A stretch of 64,000 nt of DNA, taken from Roseiarcus sp963822215 (GTDB lineage: Bacteria; Pseudomonadota; Alphaproteobacteria; Rhizobiales; Beijerinckiaceae). A model generated the notes under the pieces. It saw nothing but the letters and a program-made list of their open reading frames with translations, did no database searches and was not told the origin of the DNA. The stretch covers positions 558,001 to 622,000 of the forward strand of contig CAWGGX010000008.1 of assembly GCA_963822215.1 (NCBI GenBank), written 5' to 3'. Both the position numbers and the translations under genes were made by a program. Numbering within the stretch: position 1 is the first letter of the stretch; each line of letters opens with the position of its first letter. Of this stretch, positions 1 to 10,278 are shown piece by piece.

Positions 1-25
1 TGAGATGTCTTGGCGGGAGGCTGCG

Positions 26-1192
26 ATGGGTGTGACCAAGCAGGATCATCTCGATCCGAACAAAGGCCCCAAGCGCATTCTTGCGCTCGACGGCGGCGGC
101 ATCCGGGGGATTCTCACCCTCCAGTTCCTGCAAGCCCTCGAAACGTTGATCAAGGCGCGCTTCGGCGAGAAGACTTTGCTTTGCGACTATTTCGACCTGA
201 TCGGCGGGACCTCGACCGGCTCGATCATCGCGGCGGGACTCGCCTGCGGCAAGACCGTCGACGACTTGCAGCAACTCTACCGGAACATCGGCGCCAGCGT
301 GTTCCAGACGGGGAGGCTCACTAGGCTCCTTCCGGGGTCGCTTCAAGGGACGCTCGCTCCCAAGTTCCCCTCCGGGCCGCTCCAGGCCGAGCTCGACAGG
401 CAGCTCGGCGCGGACACGACGCTTGACAGCGACAGGATCCTGACCGGCCTCATGATCATGACCAAGCGGCTCGACACCGGCGGCCCCTGGCCCTTGAACA
501 ACGGCGGACGCGGGAAGTACGCCGCTCAGGACGGTGCGCTGCGCCTGACGCAGATCGTGCGCGCCAGCACCGCGGCGCCGACCTATTTCGCGCCCGAGCA
601 AGTTCCCATCCATTCGCGCGACGGTACGGTCGTCGACGGCGCGTTCGTCGACGGCGGGGTCACGCCGTTCAACGATCCGGCCCTGCAGCTCCTCATGCTG
701 GCGGCGCTGCAGGGACATGGCTTCTGCTGGCCGACGGGAGAGGACCGGCTTTTGATCGTCTCGGTCGGCACCGGCCAGTACCGACAGGCGCGCCCGGCGC
801 AGGCGGTCGTCAGCGACCTGGCAGCTTTGCAGGGCCTGGCAGCTCTGCAATCGCTCATGGACGATTGCGAGCGGATGAACCGCGCGACCCTCCAGTGGCT
901 GACGAACTCTCTGACGCCCTGGATCATCGATCGCGCGGTCGGCGACATGAGGCTCGACAGCCAGGCCGGCCCTCAGCTCGCCACCTACGTCCGCTACAAC
1001 GCGGTCCTCGGACAGGCGTGGCTAAAAACCGAGCTCGGCGTCGACCTCGGCTCTGATAAGATTGAGCAGATCCGCAAGATGGACGATCCCTCGAACCTGT
1101 CGGATCTCGCGGATTTGGGTCGGCTCGCCGCTACGAAGCAGGTCAAGCCCGAACATCTGCCGACGTCGTTCGACCTCGCCAAGGCGGCATGA
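26..1192 (+). CDS. Patatin-like phospholipase (possible conflict-system effector)
   Basis: A 388-residue patatin-fold acyl hydrolase expected to cleave membrane phospholipids. The oxyanion-hole motif DGGGIRG lies at residues 22-28, the nucleophile elbow GTSTG at 61-65 (Ser63), and the DGG of the catalytic Ser-Asp dyad at about 209-211, so all catalytic elements are present. I chose the ATG at 26 because GGGAGG lies five bases upstream; an in-frame ATG at 5 has no ribosome site. No signal peptide is visible, so it should act from the cytoplasm. It is followed after 24 bases by a SLOG-fold gene and then a SLOG/TPR-like gene on the same strand. Patatins are known membrane-damaging effectors in cyclic-nucleotide defence systems (CapV). 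Whether a cyclase gene lies upstream cannot be seen, because the window begins here. Confidence 0.9.
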   Translation: MGVTKQDHLDPNKGPKRILALDGGGIRGILTLQFLQALETLIKARFGEKTLLCDYFDLIGGTSTGSIIAAGLACGKTVDDLQQLYRNIGASVFQTGRLTRLLPGSLQGTLAPKFPSGPLQAELDRQLGADTTLDSDRILTGLMIMTKRLDTGGPWPLNNGGRGKYAAQDGALRLTQIVRASTAAPTYFAPEQVPIHSRDGTVVDGAFVDGGVTPFNDPALQLLMLAALQGHGFCWPTGEDRLLIVSVGTGQYRQARPAQAVVSDLAALQGLAALQSLMDDCERMNRATLQWLTNSLTPWIIDRAVGDMRLDSQAGPQLATYVRYNAVLGQAWLKTELGVDLGSDKIEQIRKMDDPSNLSDLADLGRLAATKQVKPEHLPTSFDLAKAA

Positions 1193-1216
1193 GATCAGCG
1201 GAGGCGAGAAGAGCGC

Positions 1217-1798
1217 ATGCCTGAGTCGAGCTCTGAGCCGCCACGCAAGGTCGCGCTGTTCAGCGGCCACATGATCGACGCACCTGGGCGCGAGAAGCCG
1301 CGCTTTCCGCCCGACAATGAGCCCATGGCCAAGCAGGCGATCAGCGAGGCTCTTAGGGACCTCGACATCGGGCCTGACGATCTCGCCATTTGCGGCGGCG
1401 CCTGCGGCGGAGACCTTCTCTTCGCCGAAGCTGCGCTCGCGCGCGGGGCGCGGCTCGAGATCTACATCCCCTTCGAAGAGCCGACGTTTCTCGAAAAGTC
1501 GGTCGATTTCGCCGACACAGACTGGCGCGCCCGCTTCTTCGCCGCCAAAGCGAGCGGCGTCCTCCATGTCGCGCCGCGCGAACTTGGCCCGACGGCGGCG
1601 GGCGAGGACCCGTACGAACGAAACAACCGCTGGATGCTTGAGGCGGCGCTTCGGCTCGGAGCCGATAAGGTCGATTTCATCTGCCTCTGGAACGGCGAGG
1701 GCGGCGACGGACCGGGCGGGACGCGGCACATGATGGAGGAAGTCCGCAAGCAGGGTGGACGCGCGACCTGGCTCGACACGACGAAGCTTTGGGGCTGA
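1217..1798 (+). CDS. SLOG/DprA-like Rossmann-fold protein
   Basis: A 193-residue soluble protein. The GGACGGD motif at residues 60-66, followed by a helix and then a hydrophobic strand of the form LEIYIPF, matches the nucleotide-binding loop of the SLOG superfamily (LOG, DprA and TIR-related Rossmann folds). SLOG proteins bind or process nucleotides, and some sense signalling nucleotides in prokaryotic conflict systems. The ATG is preceded by a GGAGGCGAG ribosome site. It sits 24 bases after the patatin gene and 40 bases before the next gene, so co-transcription is likely. No transmembrane segment or signal peptide is seen. The specific ligand or reaction cannot be told from sequence; the family call is motif-level. 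Confidence 0.7.
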   Translation: MPESSSEPPRKVALFSGHMIDAPGREKPRFPPDNEPMAKQAISEALRDLDIGPDDLAICGGACGGDLLFAEAALARGARLEIYIPFEEPTFLEKSVDFADTDWRARFFAAKASGVLHVAPRELGPTAAGEDPYERNNRWMLEAALRLGADKVDFICLWNGEGGDGPGGTRHMMEEVRKQGGRATWLDTTKLWG

Positions 1799-1838
1799 AT
1801 CCAGCAGCGCGTGGTCCAACTCCCGGAGGAGGGAGAAT

Positions 1839-3182
1839 ATGGCGATCTGCTTCATGATCATGCCCTATGGGCGCAAGCCGACCCAGGCTGAGGCCGGACG
1901 CGGCGTCCCGGAAGTCGACTTCAACGCGTTGTGGGACCGGGCATTCGCTCCCACCATCAAGGCGCTCGGCTACGAACCGGTGCGCGCGGATCAGGACACC
2001 GGCGCGCTGATCATCACCCAGATGATCGAACGCCTCTATTTCGCCGATCTCGTGCTGGCTGACATGACGATCCCGAACGGCAACGTCTATTACGAGGTCG
2101 GCGTCCGCCACGCGGCGAAAGAGAAGGGTTGTGTTCTCTTGGCGGCGGACTGGTCGAAACAGCTCTTCGACGTCGCGCAGATGAGGACCATCCGCTATCC
2201 CTTGGCCGACGGGAACATCAATGATGCGACCGCCGAGGCGATCGCGACCGCGATCAAATCGCCGATCGAGGTCCTGGCGAGGGGCGGGTCTCCCGTTTTC
2301 GACTCGATCAAGGGATATCCCTCGAAAGTCGACGCCGGCGCCGCTTCGACCATGAAAGGAGTGTTGGCGGAAGCGGCCGCCTTCCAAGGCGAGATCCGGG
2401 CCGTGCGCGCGCTGCCCTACGCCGCCAGGATGAGCCGCGCCAAGGAGTTGGCGGAGCAGTCCTGCAAGCCGCCCGTCACCGCGACGACCGGGCTCGCCGC
2501 GCTCCGGCTGCTCAAGGATTGCGTCGACGCGGCCGACGACTGGAGCTGGATCGTCGGCTTCATAGACAAGCTGCCAGCCGACCTCGCCGATCTCGAGGAG
2601 GTCCGTGAAACCTATGCGTTCGCGTTGGCCAACGCAGGGCGGCCCATGGACTCGATCGCCAAGCTGGAAGCCTTGATTGCGCTCTCGGGGCCGACGCCGG
2701 AGCGCCTCGGCCTGCTCGGGGGACGATACAAACGGCTCATCGCAAAGTCTGCCTCGCCGGCGGAGCGGCAGATGGTTCTCAACAGGAGCATCGACGCCTA
2801 CGAGCGGGGGATGGAGCTCGACCTGAACGAATACTACTGCTCGAGCAATTTGGCTCGCCTGTACCGGCAGCGGAAGCGCAAGGGCGACGACGAGCGGGCG
2901 CGATCGGTTTCCACGCTGGTCGTCGCCGCGTGCGAAAGAGCGAAGAAGCGCGGCCTCGCGGACGAATGGCTGCGGCCGACGCTGCTCGGCGCCGCCTTCG
3001 ACGCGGGCGACGCCGACAAGGCGGAGGAGCTCGCCACCGAGGTCGGCGCCGAGGGCGGCGCGCGGTGGAAACTCCAGACAACAATGTCCGATCTCGAATC
3101 GAGCGTCCTTCTGGTCCTGGACAGCGACTGCCGCGCGCGTCTGGAGGCGGTGCTCCAGACGCTTAACGCAACCATTGCTTAG
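1839..3182 (+). CDS. SLOG/nucleoside deoxyribosyltransferase-like protein with helical repeat C-terminus
   Basis: A 447-residue two-part protein. Residues 1-150 show FMIMPYG at 5-11 and AD(L/M)xxxNGNVYYEVGVRHA at about 74-92. This pattern is shared by nucleoside 2-deoxyribosyltransferase-like and TIR-related SLOG domains, where the conserved Glu attacks or positions a nucleotide. Residues 220-447 are alanine/leucine-rich helices resembling the TPR-like, TRAF-binding (DUF4071-type) repeats often attached to such domains. The start at 1839 follows GGAGGAGGG; a longer reading frame from 1755 would overlap the preceding gene and lacks a ribosome site. It is third in the patatin/SLOG cassette. I infer a sensor or NAD(P)/nucleotide-processing role; none is demonstrated. 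Confidence 0.7.
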   Translation: MAICFMIMPYGRKPTQAEAGRGVPEVDFNALWDRAFAPTIKALGYEPVRADQDTGALIITQMIERLYFADLVLADMTIPNGNVYYEVGVRHAAKEKGCVLLAADWSKQLFDVAQMRTIRYPLADGNINDATAEAIATAIKSPIEVLARGGSPVFDSIKGYPSKVDAGAASTMKGVLAEAAAFQGEIRAVRALPYAARMSRAKELAEQSCKPPVTATTGLAALRLLKDCVDAADDWSWIVGFIDKLPADLADLEEVRETYAFALANAGRPMDSIAKLEALIALSGPTPERLGLLGGRYKRLIAKSASPAERQMVLNRSIDAYERGMELDLNEYYCSSNLARLYRQRKRKGDDERARSVSTLVVAACERAKKRGLADEWLRPTLLGAAFDAGDADKAEELATEVGAEGGARWKLQTTMSDLESSVLLVLDSDCRARLEAVLQTLNATIA

Positions 3183-3265
3183 TCGGCCGGCGTTCCGCGG
3201 TCGGTTTGTGTCTAATCCCCCGCGTCGGAGCGCGGCTCCGGCGGTCGTTGTCCGCGACTATGAGC

Positions 3266-5977
<2,712 letters not shown>

Positions 5978-6132
5978 GCGGGGGAGGCTCCGAAAAGGCG
6001 GGAAGCGCAATTGGCGGCTTATAGAAAGATTCCAGAACCCGCGCTACACAAACTATCGTCTTAACCGCGGTCTCGCGGGCGCAGGTCCGCTCGCATTGGC
6101 GCGCATTGGCCGCTGACCGCCAAGGAGAAACG

Positions 6133-6753
6133 ATGCGCCTGCGCGCGTGGGACTTGACGATGGAGCGCGGCGGGCGGCGTCTGTTTTCGACCTTGAGCTT
6201 CGTGGCGGAGGCCGGCTCGGCGCTGATCGTCACGGGGCCGAACGGGTCGGGAAAGTCGAGCCTCTTGAGGGGTCTTTGCGGCTTTCTGCCGTTCGAAGCC
6301 GGCCGTTTCGCGCTGGAGGGGGGCGATCCCGAGCGAACGGTCGGGGAACAGGCGCATTATCTCGGCCACGCCAACTCGTTGAAGGGGGCGCTGACCGCAG
6401 GCGAGAACCTCGCCTTCTGGGCGGGCGCGCTCGGCGGCGATTCGCGGCGCGAGGCCTGCCAGTCGGCGCTCGCCCGGGTCGGCCTCGCCCATGTGGTCGA
6501 CTTTCCCGCCCGCGCGCTCTCGGCGGGACAGAAGCGGCGCGTCGCGCTCGCGCGCCTCCTCGTCGCCGATCGGCCGCTGTGGCTGCTCGACGAGCCGACG
6601 ACGGCCCTCGACGCGGCCGCTCAGGCGGCCTTCGCCGCGATCATGCAGCGGTTCCTGGACGACGGCGGGATTGTGGTCGCGGCGACCCACGCGCCGCTCG
6701 GGCTCGCGCGGGCGAAGGAGTTGCGGATCGGGGCGGCGGAGAGGGTTGCGTGA
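6133..6753 (+). CDS. ccmA: Heme ABC exporter ATP-binding protein CcmA
   Basis: A 206-residue ATPase of the CcmABCD heme-handling complex of cytochrome c maturation system I. It uses ATP to release heme-loaded CcmE. Walker A GPNGSGKSS is at residues 35-43, the signature is the CcmA-type LSAGQKRRVALARLL, and Walker B is WLLDEPT. The start follows AAGGAG by six bases; an earlier in-frame ATG at 6106 lacks a site. ccmB follows after a 200-base spacer holding a large inverted repeat. Its partners ccmC, ccmD and ccmG are 8 kb away, so the usual operon is split. Confidence 0.95.
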   Translation: MRLRAWDLTMERGGRRLFSTLSFVAEAGSALIVTGPNGSGKSSLLRGLCGFLPFEAGRFALEGGDPERTVGEQAHYLGHANSLKGALTAGENLAFWAGALGGDSRREACQSALARVGLAHVVDFPARALSAGQKRRVALARLLVADRPLWLLDEPTTALDAAAQAAFAAIMQRFLDDGGIVVAATHAPLGLARAKELRIGAAERVA

Positions 6754-6766
6754 GGAATATGGTCGC

Positions 6767-6891
6767 AAATCCCCTCCCCCCGCGCGCGGGGAGAGGGTAG
6801 GGATGAGGGGCCTGGGCGAGTGGTCGCGGACGCTCGCCCCGCCCCTCATCCTAACCTTCTCCCCGCGGGCGGGGAGAAGGGACAATCGACG
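6767..6891. repeat. Intergenic inverted repeat of the CCCCTC...GAGGGG family
   Basis: The spacer between ccmA and ccmB holds two arms, roughly 6785-6810 and 6842-6866, that are reverse complements around GGATGAGGGGC and GCCCCTCATCC. Each is flanked by smaller C-run/G-run hairpins. It would fold into a long stem. A related half-copy lies at 43497-43562. It resembles REP-type extragenic palindromes and may also attenuate ccmB. Confidence 0.7.
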
Positions 6892-6954
6892 GCCCCATGC
6901 AATGCGTTCTTCGGTTCCTTTCCCCATAACGGGCGCGCTCGCCGCAACTCCGCC

Positions 6955-7623
6955 ATGACGCCCGTCCTCTCCCTCTTTTCCCGCGAGTGGCGCATTGCGC
7001 GGCGCATCGGCGGCGGCGCGTCGGTCGGCGCGGCGTTCTTTCTGATCCTGGTCGCGATCATGCCGTTCGCGATCGGGCCGGACCTCAACCTGCTCGCCAG
7101 GCTTGGGCCGGCGATCCTGTGGATCGCGGCGCTGCTTGCGACTTTGCTCGGCCTCGATCGCCTGTTCCAGGCCGATCAAGACGACGGTTCGCTCGACGTG
7201 ATGATCAACGGACCGCTACCGCTCGAGATCGTCACGCTGGTCAAATGCGCGGCGCACTGGACAACGAGCGCGCTGCCGCTGATCGTGGTCTCGCCCCTCT
7301 TCGGCCTCATGCTCGGGATGCAGCCTCAGCCGCTCGGGCTGGTCGCAGCGACGCTCGCCGCCGGCACGCCGGCCCTGACCATGATCGGGGCGATCGGCGC
7401 GGCGCTCACCGTGTCGCTGAGGCGCGGCGGCCTTTTGATGGCGGTGCTGGTTCTGCCGCTGACGATCCCCGTGCTCATCTTCGGCGTCGCGGCCGCCTCG
7501 GCCGCGAGCGGCGGCGCAGCGCCCTTCCTGACGCCGTTCCTGATGCTCTGCGCGATCTCGCTCTTCGCCGTCGCCGCTGCGCCGTTCGCCGCGGCGGCGG
7601 CGCTGCGGCATGTGCGGGAATGA
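6955..7623 (+). CDS. ccmB: Heme exporter permease CcmB
   Basis: A 222-residue polytopic membrane protein with about six hydrophobic helices, matching CcmB of the CcmABCD complex. It begins MTPVLSLFSREWRIARR, and a central QDDGSLD segment is typical of the family. The length matches usual CcmB (about 220). The start at 6955 is chosen because the in-frame ATG at 6820 lies inside the repeat spacer. It works with CcmA and CcmC, which carry the ATPase and heme-binding roles. Confidence 0.93.
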   Translation: MTPVLSLFSREWRIARRIGGGASVGAAFFLILVAIMPFAIGPDLNLLARLGPAILWIAALLATLLGLDRLFQADQDDGSLDVMINGPLPLEIVTLVKCAAHWTTSALPLIVVSPLFGLMLGMQPQPLGLVAATLAAGTPALTMIGAIGAALTVSLRRGGLLMAVLVLPLTIPVLIFGVAAASAASGGAAPFLTPFLMLCAISLFAVAAAPFAAAAALRHVRE

Positions 7624-7710
7624 AAGCCTCGGGTGGACGCGCTCGCGTTTTCGCGTCAAGTTCCAGGGATCGGGCCCGTGTGACGGCCTGTCGCGACGAA
7701 GGGGGCGAAG

Positions 7711-8106
7711 ATGAACGCTCTGTACGCCACGCTCGAAGCCGCAAGGCCATACGTCCTCAGCATTCTGCGGATCGTCGCAGCGCTGCTTTTGCTCCAGCAC
7801 GGACTTTCCAAGGTGTTCGGCTTCCCGGTCCCGGGCCCCGAGCTGACCGGGCTCCTGATCGTCGCCGCCTTCCTCGAGACGGTCGGCGCCTTGTTCGTGC
7901 TCGTCGGCGCCTACACCAGGCTTGTCGCGTTCCTGCTCTCCGGCGAGATGGCCATCGCCTATTTCATGGCGCATCAGCCGCGCTCGGTCTATCCGCTAGT
8001 GAACGGCGGTGAGTCTGCAATCCTGTTCTGCTTCATTTTCCTCTATCTCGTGTTCGCCGGAGGCGGTCCGCTGAGCGTCGACCGGCTGGTGCTCAAGCAA
8101 AGGTAA
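7711..8106 (+). CDS. DoxX family membrane protein
   Basis: A 131-residue protein with four hydrophobic helices. The motif LLLLQHGLSKVFGF after the first helix and the acidic ETVGALFVLVGAYTR segment are hallmarks of DoxX/YphA-type quinol-related membrane proteins. The family is linked to thiosulfate:quinone oxidoreductase subunits and to redox stress, but this copy has no obvious partner here. It is the first gene of the accessory block that separates ccmAB from ccmCDG. Full length for the family. Confidence 0.85.
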   Translation: MNALYATLEAARPYVLSILRIVAALLLLQHGLSKVFGFPVPGPELTGLLIVAAFLETVGALFVLVGAYTRLVAFLLSGEMAIAYFMAHQPRSVYPLVNGGESAILFCFIFLYLVFAGGGPLSVDRLVLKQR

Positions 8107-8193
8107 TCGGCCGCTTGCTTGTCGAGCGGCGCGACGCTGCTGACGCCCGCGGGGAGCAGCGAACTCAGCGCTCGTATGTGGTAAGTATCCGGG

Positions 8194-8511
8194 ATGGACG
8201 CGCTTGCCGATCCGGTCCTCGCTCGATTTCGCGCTTTGCTCGACAGGGCCTATGGCGCACGACTGGATCGCGTCGTTCTGTTCGGCTCACGGGCGCGGGG
8301 CGATGCCCGGCCGGATTCGGATTACGACGTTGCCGTCTTCTTGACGGAGCCGGAAAGCTTCTGGACGGAGAGCGGCCGGCTCGCCGAGATCGAGACCGAC
8401 ATTCTTTTTGACACCGGCGCCGTCATCAACGCGTTGCCTTTTGGCGCCGCGGCGCGAAAATCGCGAGATCCTTTGATGCGCGAGATCGAGCGCGAAGGTC
8501 GCGTCCTGTGA
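8194..8511 (+). CDS. MNT-type nucleotidyltransferase (antitoxin of HEPN/MNT pair)
   Basis: A 105-residue minimal nucleotidyltransferase. The DNA polymerase beta-like motif GSRARG, then a short loop and DSDYDVAVF, supplies the two metal-binding aspartates. Proteins of this family pair with HEPN toxins, and characterised ones neutralise the toxin by AMP-adding modification. It overlaps the following HEPN gene by four bases (GTGA), the classic arrangement of this toxin-antitoxin class. No strong ribosome site is visible before the ATG. Confidence 0.85.
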   Translation: MDALADPVLARFRALLDRAYGARLDRVVLFGSRARGDARPDSDYDVAVFLTEPESFWTESGRLAEIETDILFDTGAVINALPFGAAARKSRDPLMREIEREGRVL

Positions 8512-8903
8512 GCGATTCCCCGCAAGCTTACCTCGAGAAGGCCCGCCGATCGCTCGAAGAGGCTCACGCCGTTGCAAGGATTGAGCTTTTCGAGGCGGCG
8601 GGCCGGGCGGCGTACCTCGCCGCCTATCATGCCGCCCAGGCCGTGATCCTGGCGCGGACCGACAAGGTCGCAAAGACGCACTCGGGGGTGCGAAGCGAAT
8701 TTGCTCGCTTGGCGAAAGATGATCCGCGCCTTGGCCGCAAGCTGACTTCGTTCCTGGCGCAAGCCTACAATTTGAAGGTCACGGCGGACTATGCCGTCGA
8801 ATCGAACCTCACTCTGACGCCGAGGGAGACCGCAGAGGCCATCGATGGCGCAACGCAATTCGTTGCCGCCGTCGAATTGGCGCTGAGCCTTGCGCGTTCC
8901 TGA
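8508..8903 (+). CDS. HEPN domain protein (probable toxin partner)
   Basis: A 131-residue all-helical protein of the UPF0332-like HEPN group, shown by AAYLAAYHAAQAVI and the following THSGVRSEF segment. HEPN toxins are usually RNases with an RX4-6H motif. Here the nearest pair is an Arg at about residue 25 and His33, spaced RX7H, so RNase activity is uncertain. The start is a GTG whose last two bases begin the stop of the nucleotidyltransferase gene. Together they form a predicted HEPN/MNT type VII toxin-antitoxin unit. Confidence 0.8.
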   Translation: MSDSPQAYLEKARRSLEEAHAVARIELFEAAGRAAYLAAYHAAQAVILARTDKVAKTHSGVRSEFARLAKDDPRLGRKLTSFLAQAYNLKVTADYAVESNLTLTPRETAEAIDGATQFVAAVELALSLARS

Positions 8904-8978
8904 CAAGAGCAGTCGGACGGCCGCCGCGCGAGCGTAATGGGCTCTGAGAAAAGGCGTCGACAAGCCCGTTTGACAGCC

Positions 8979-10088
8979 TCACGGCGCGAAATAGCTCGCC
9001 TCGATCCGGCGCCATTCTGGGCTGGCGGTGATTTCGATCAGGGCCCGGTCGAGCGGCTTCTTCAACGGGCTGCCGGGCGGAAGCGCGATCGCCATGTAGG
9101 CGGGCGCCAACACGCCCTTCGGCGCCTCGATAGTTCCGCTGAACCGGTCCATGATCGCATATTGCAGCGCCCCGATGCTGTTGACGACCGCGTCCGCCTG
9201 ACCGCGCTCGAGCGCGGTCAGCGCCGCGGGCAGATCGGCGTACGGCGCGTAGGCGAGCCGGCGCTCGTCGAGAAATTCCGCGCCGGAGGAATTGGCGACC
9301 GCCGCCAGCCGTTGGCCGACGAGGGCGCCCTCGGTCAACGGCCGTGCGCTCGAGAGCCGTTCGACCGTCATGCGCGAGACGATCGCGGTCGAGAGAATCG
9401 ACACCAGCGCCACGCTGGTCAGCATCCACAGGATCGCGATCGCGCGGCCGCTGTTGGTCTTCGGCGTCTTGTCGCCATAGCCGACCGTGGTCATGGTCAC
9501 GACCGCCCAGTAGACGCCGTCGCGCAGCGACGCCACGGCCGAATCGTGGGTCGGGGCGAGCCTCCGCCTTTCCGCGATCCACATCGCCACGCCCATCGCG
9601 ACGAGCAGCCCAAGCGTGATCGCGATCAGCGGACCGAGTTCCGCCACGACCGCAGCATAGGTGGTGAACGCCGCCAGCGGCCCGCGTTCCTTGCGCACCG
9701 CCACCGCGACGCCCGACCGGTGCGCCGGATAGCTGAAATCGACCTCAGCCAGCCGCTCGGGCGTGATGGTGATTGCGCCGATGGCGGCGTCGTAGTCGTT
9801 GCGCGCGACGCCGTCGATGATCGCCTTCATCTGCCCGACCGGGATCAGACGATATTCGCGGCCGAGCATCTCCGCCGTCCGCCGCCACAATTCGACGCTC
9901 ACGCCGGTGATCGATCCGTCGGCCTCGAGATGGCCGTAGGGCGGCGCGTCGTACACCGCGACCCGGAGCGGCGCCTCGTCGGCCGCGGCGCTTCCGGCGA
10001 CAAGCATCGCCACGGCGAGCGTTCGCGCGAGTCGCCGAAGATAGGGCGCGGCTGGGCGGGGAATGCGGCGGCGACCCGAAATGATCAT
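8979..10088 (-). CDS. GluR0-like ligand-gated potassium channel
   Basis: A 369-residue protein with an N-terminal signal sequence (cleavage near residue 36) followed by a family 3 periplasmic solute-binding lobe (about 40-138). Then come a transmembrane helix (150-172), a pore loop with the K+ selectivity filter TVGYGD at 201-206 and a second helix (215-238). The other binding lobe occupies 245-369. This S1-M1-P-M2-S2 order is that of the cyanobacterial glutamate receptor GluR0, which lacks the third pore helix of animal receptors. The binding lobe should face the periplasm and gate K+ flux on binding an amino acid; the ligand is unknown. The start MIISGRR is chosen because it gives a proper signal peptide; upstream in-frame ATGs would add 100 disordered residues. 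Confidence 0.88.
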   Translation of the reverse strand: MIISGRRRIPRPAAPYLRRLARTLAVAMLVAGSAAADEAPLRVAVYDAPPYGHLEADGSITGVSVELWRRTAEMLGREYRLIPVGQMKAIIDGVARNDYDAAIGAITITPERLAEVDFSYPAHRSGVAVAVRKERGPLAAFTTYAAVVAELGPLIAITLGLLVAMGVAMWIAERRRLAPTHDSAVASLRDGVYWAVVTMTTVGYGDKTPKTNSGRAIAILWMLTSVALVSILSTAIVSRMTVERLSSARPLTEGALVGQRLAAVANSSGAEFLDERRLAYAPYADLPAALTALERGQADAVVNSIGALQYAIMDRFSGTIEAPKGVLAPAYMAIALPPGSPLKKPLDRALIEITASPEWRRIEASYFAP

Positions 10089-10278
10089 CGGCTGTGGCGA
10101 AGGACACGGGATGCTAGCGCGGCAAGACGAAAATCGCGTGTCATGCGGCTGAAGCCGCGGCCTTGAGGCAAAGCGGTCCGAATAACCCCAATCGGACAAT
10201 GGTTTGACAGCCGGACCGGACTGCCTGCTATTGCTTCCGCGAGCGCCGGATCGACGGCGAGGCCCATCGCGAGGAAGC

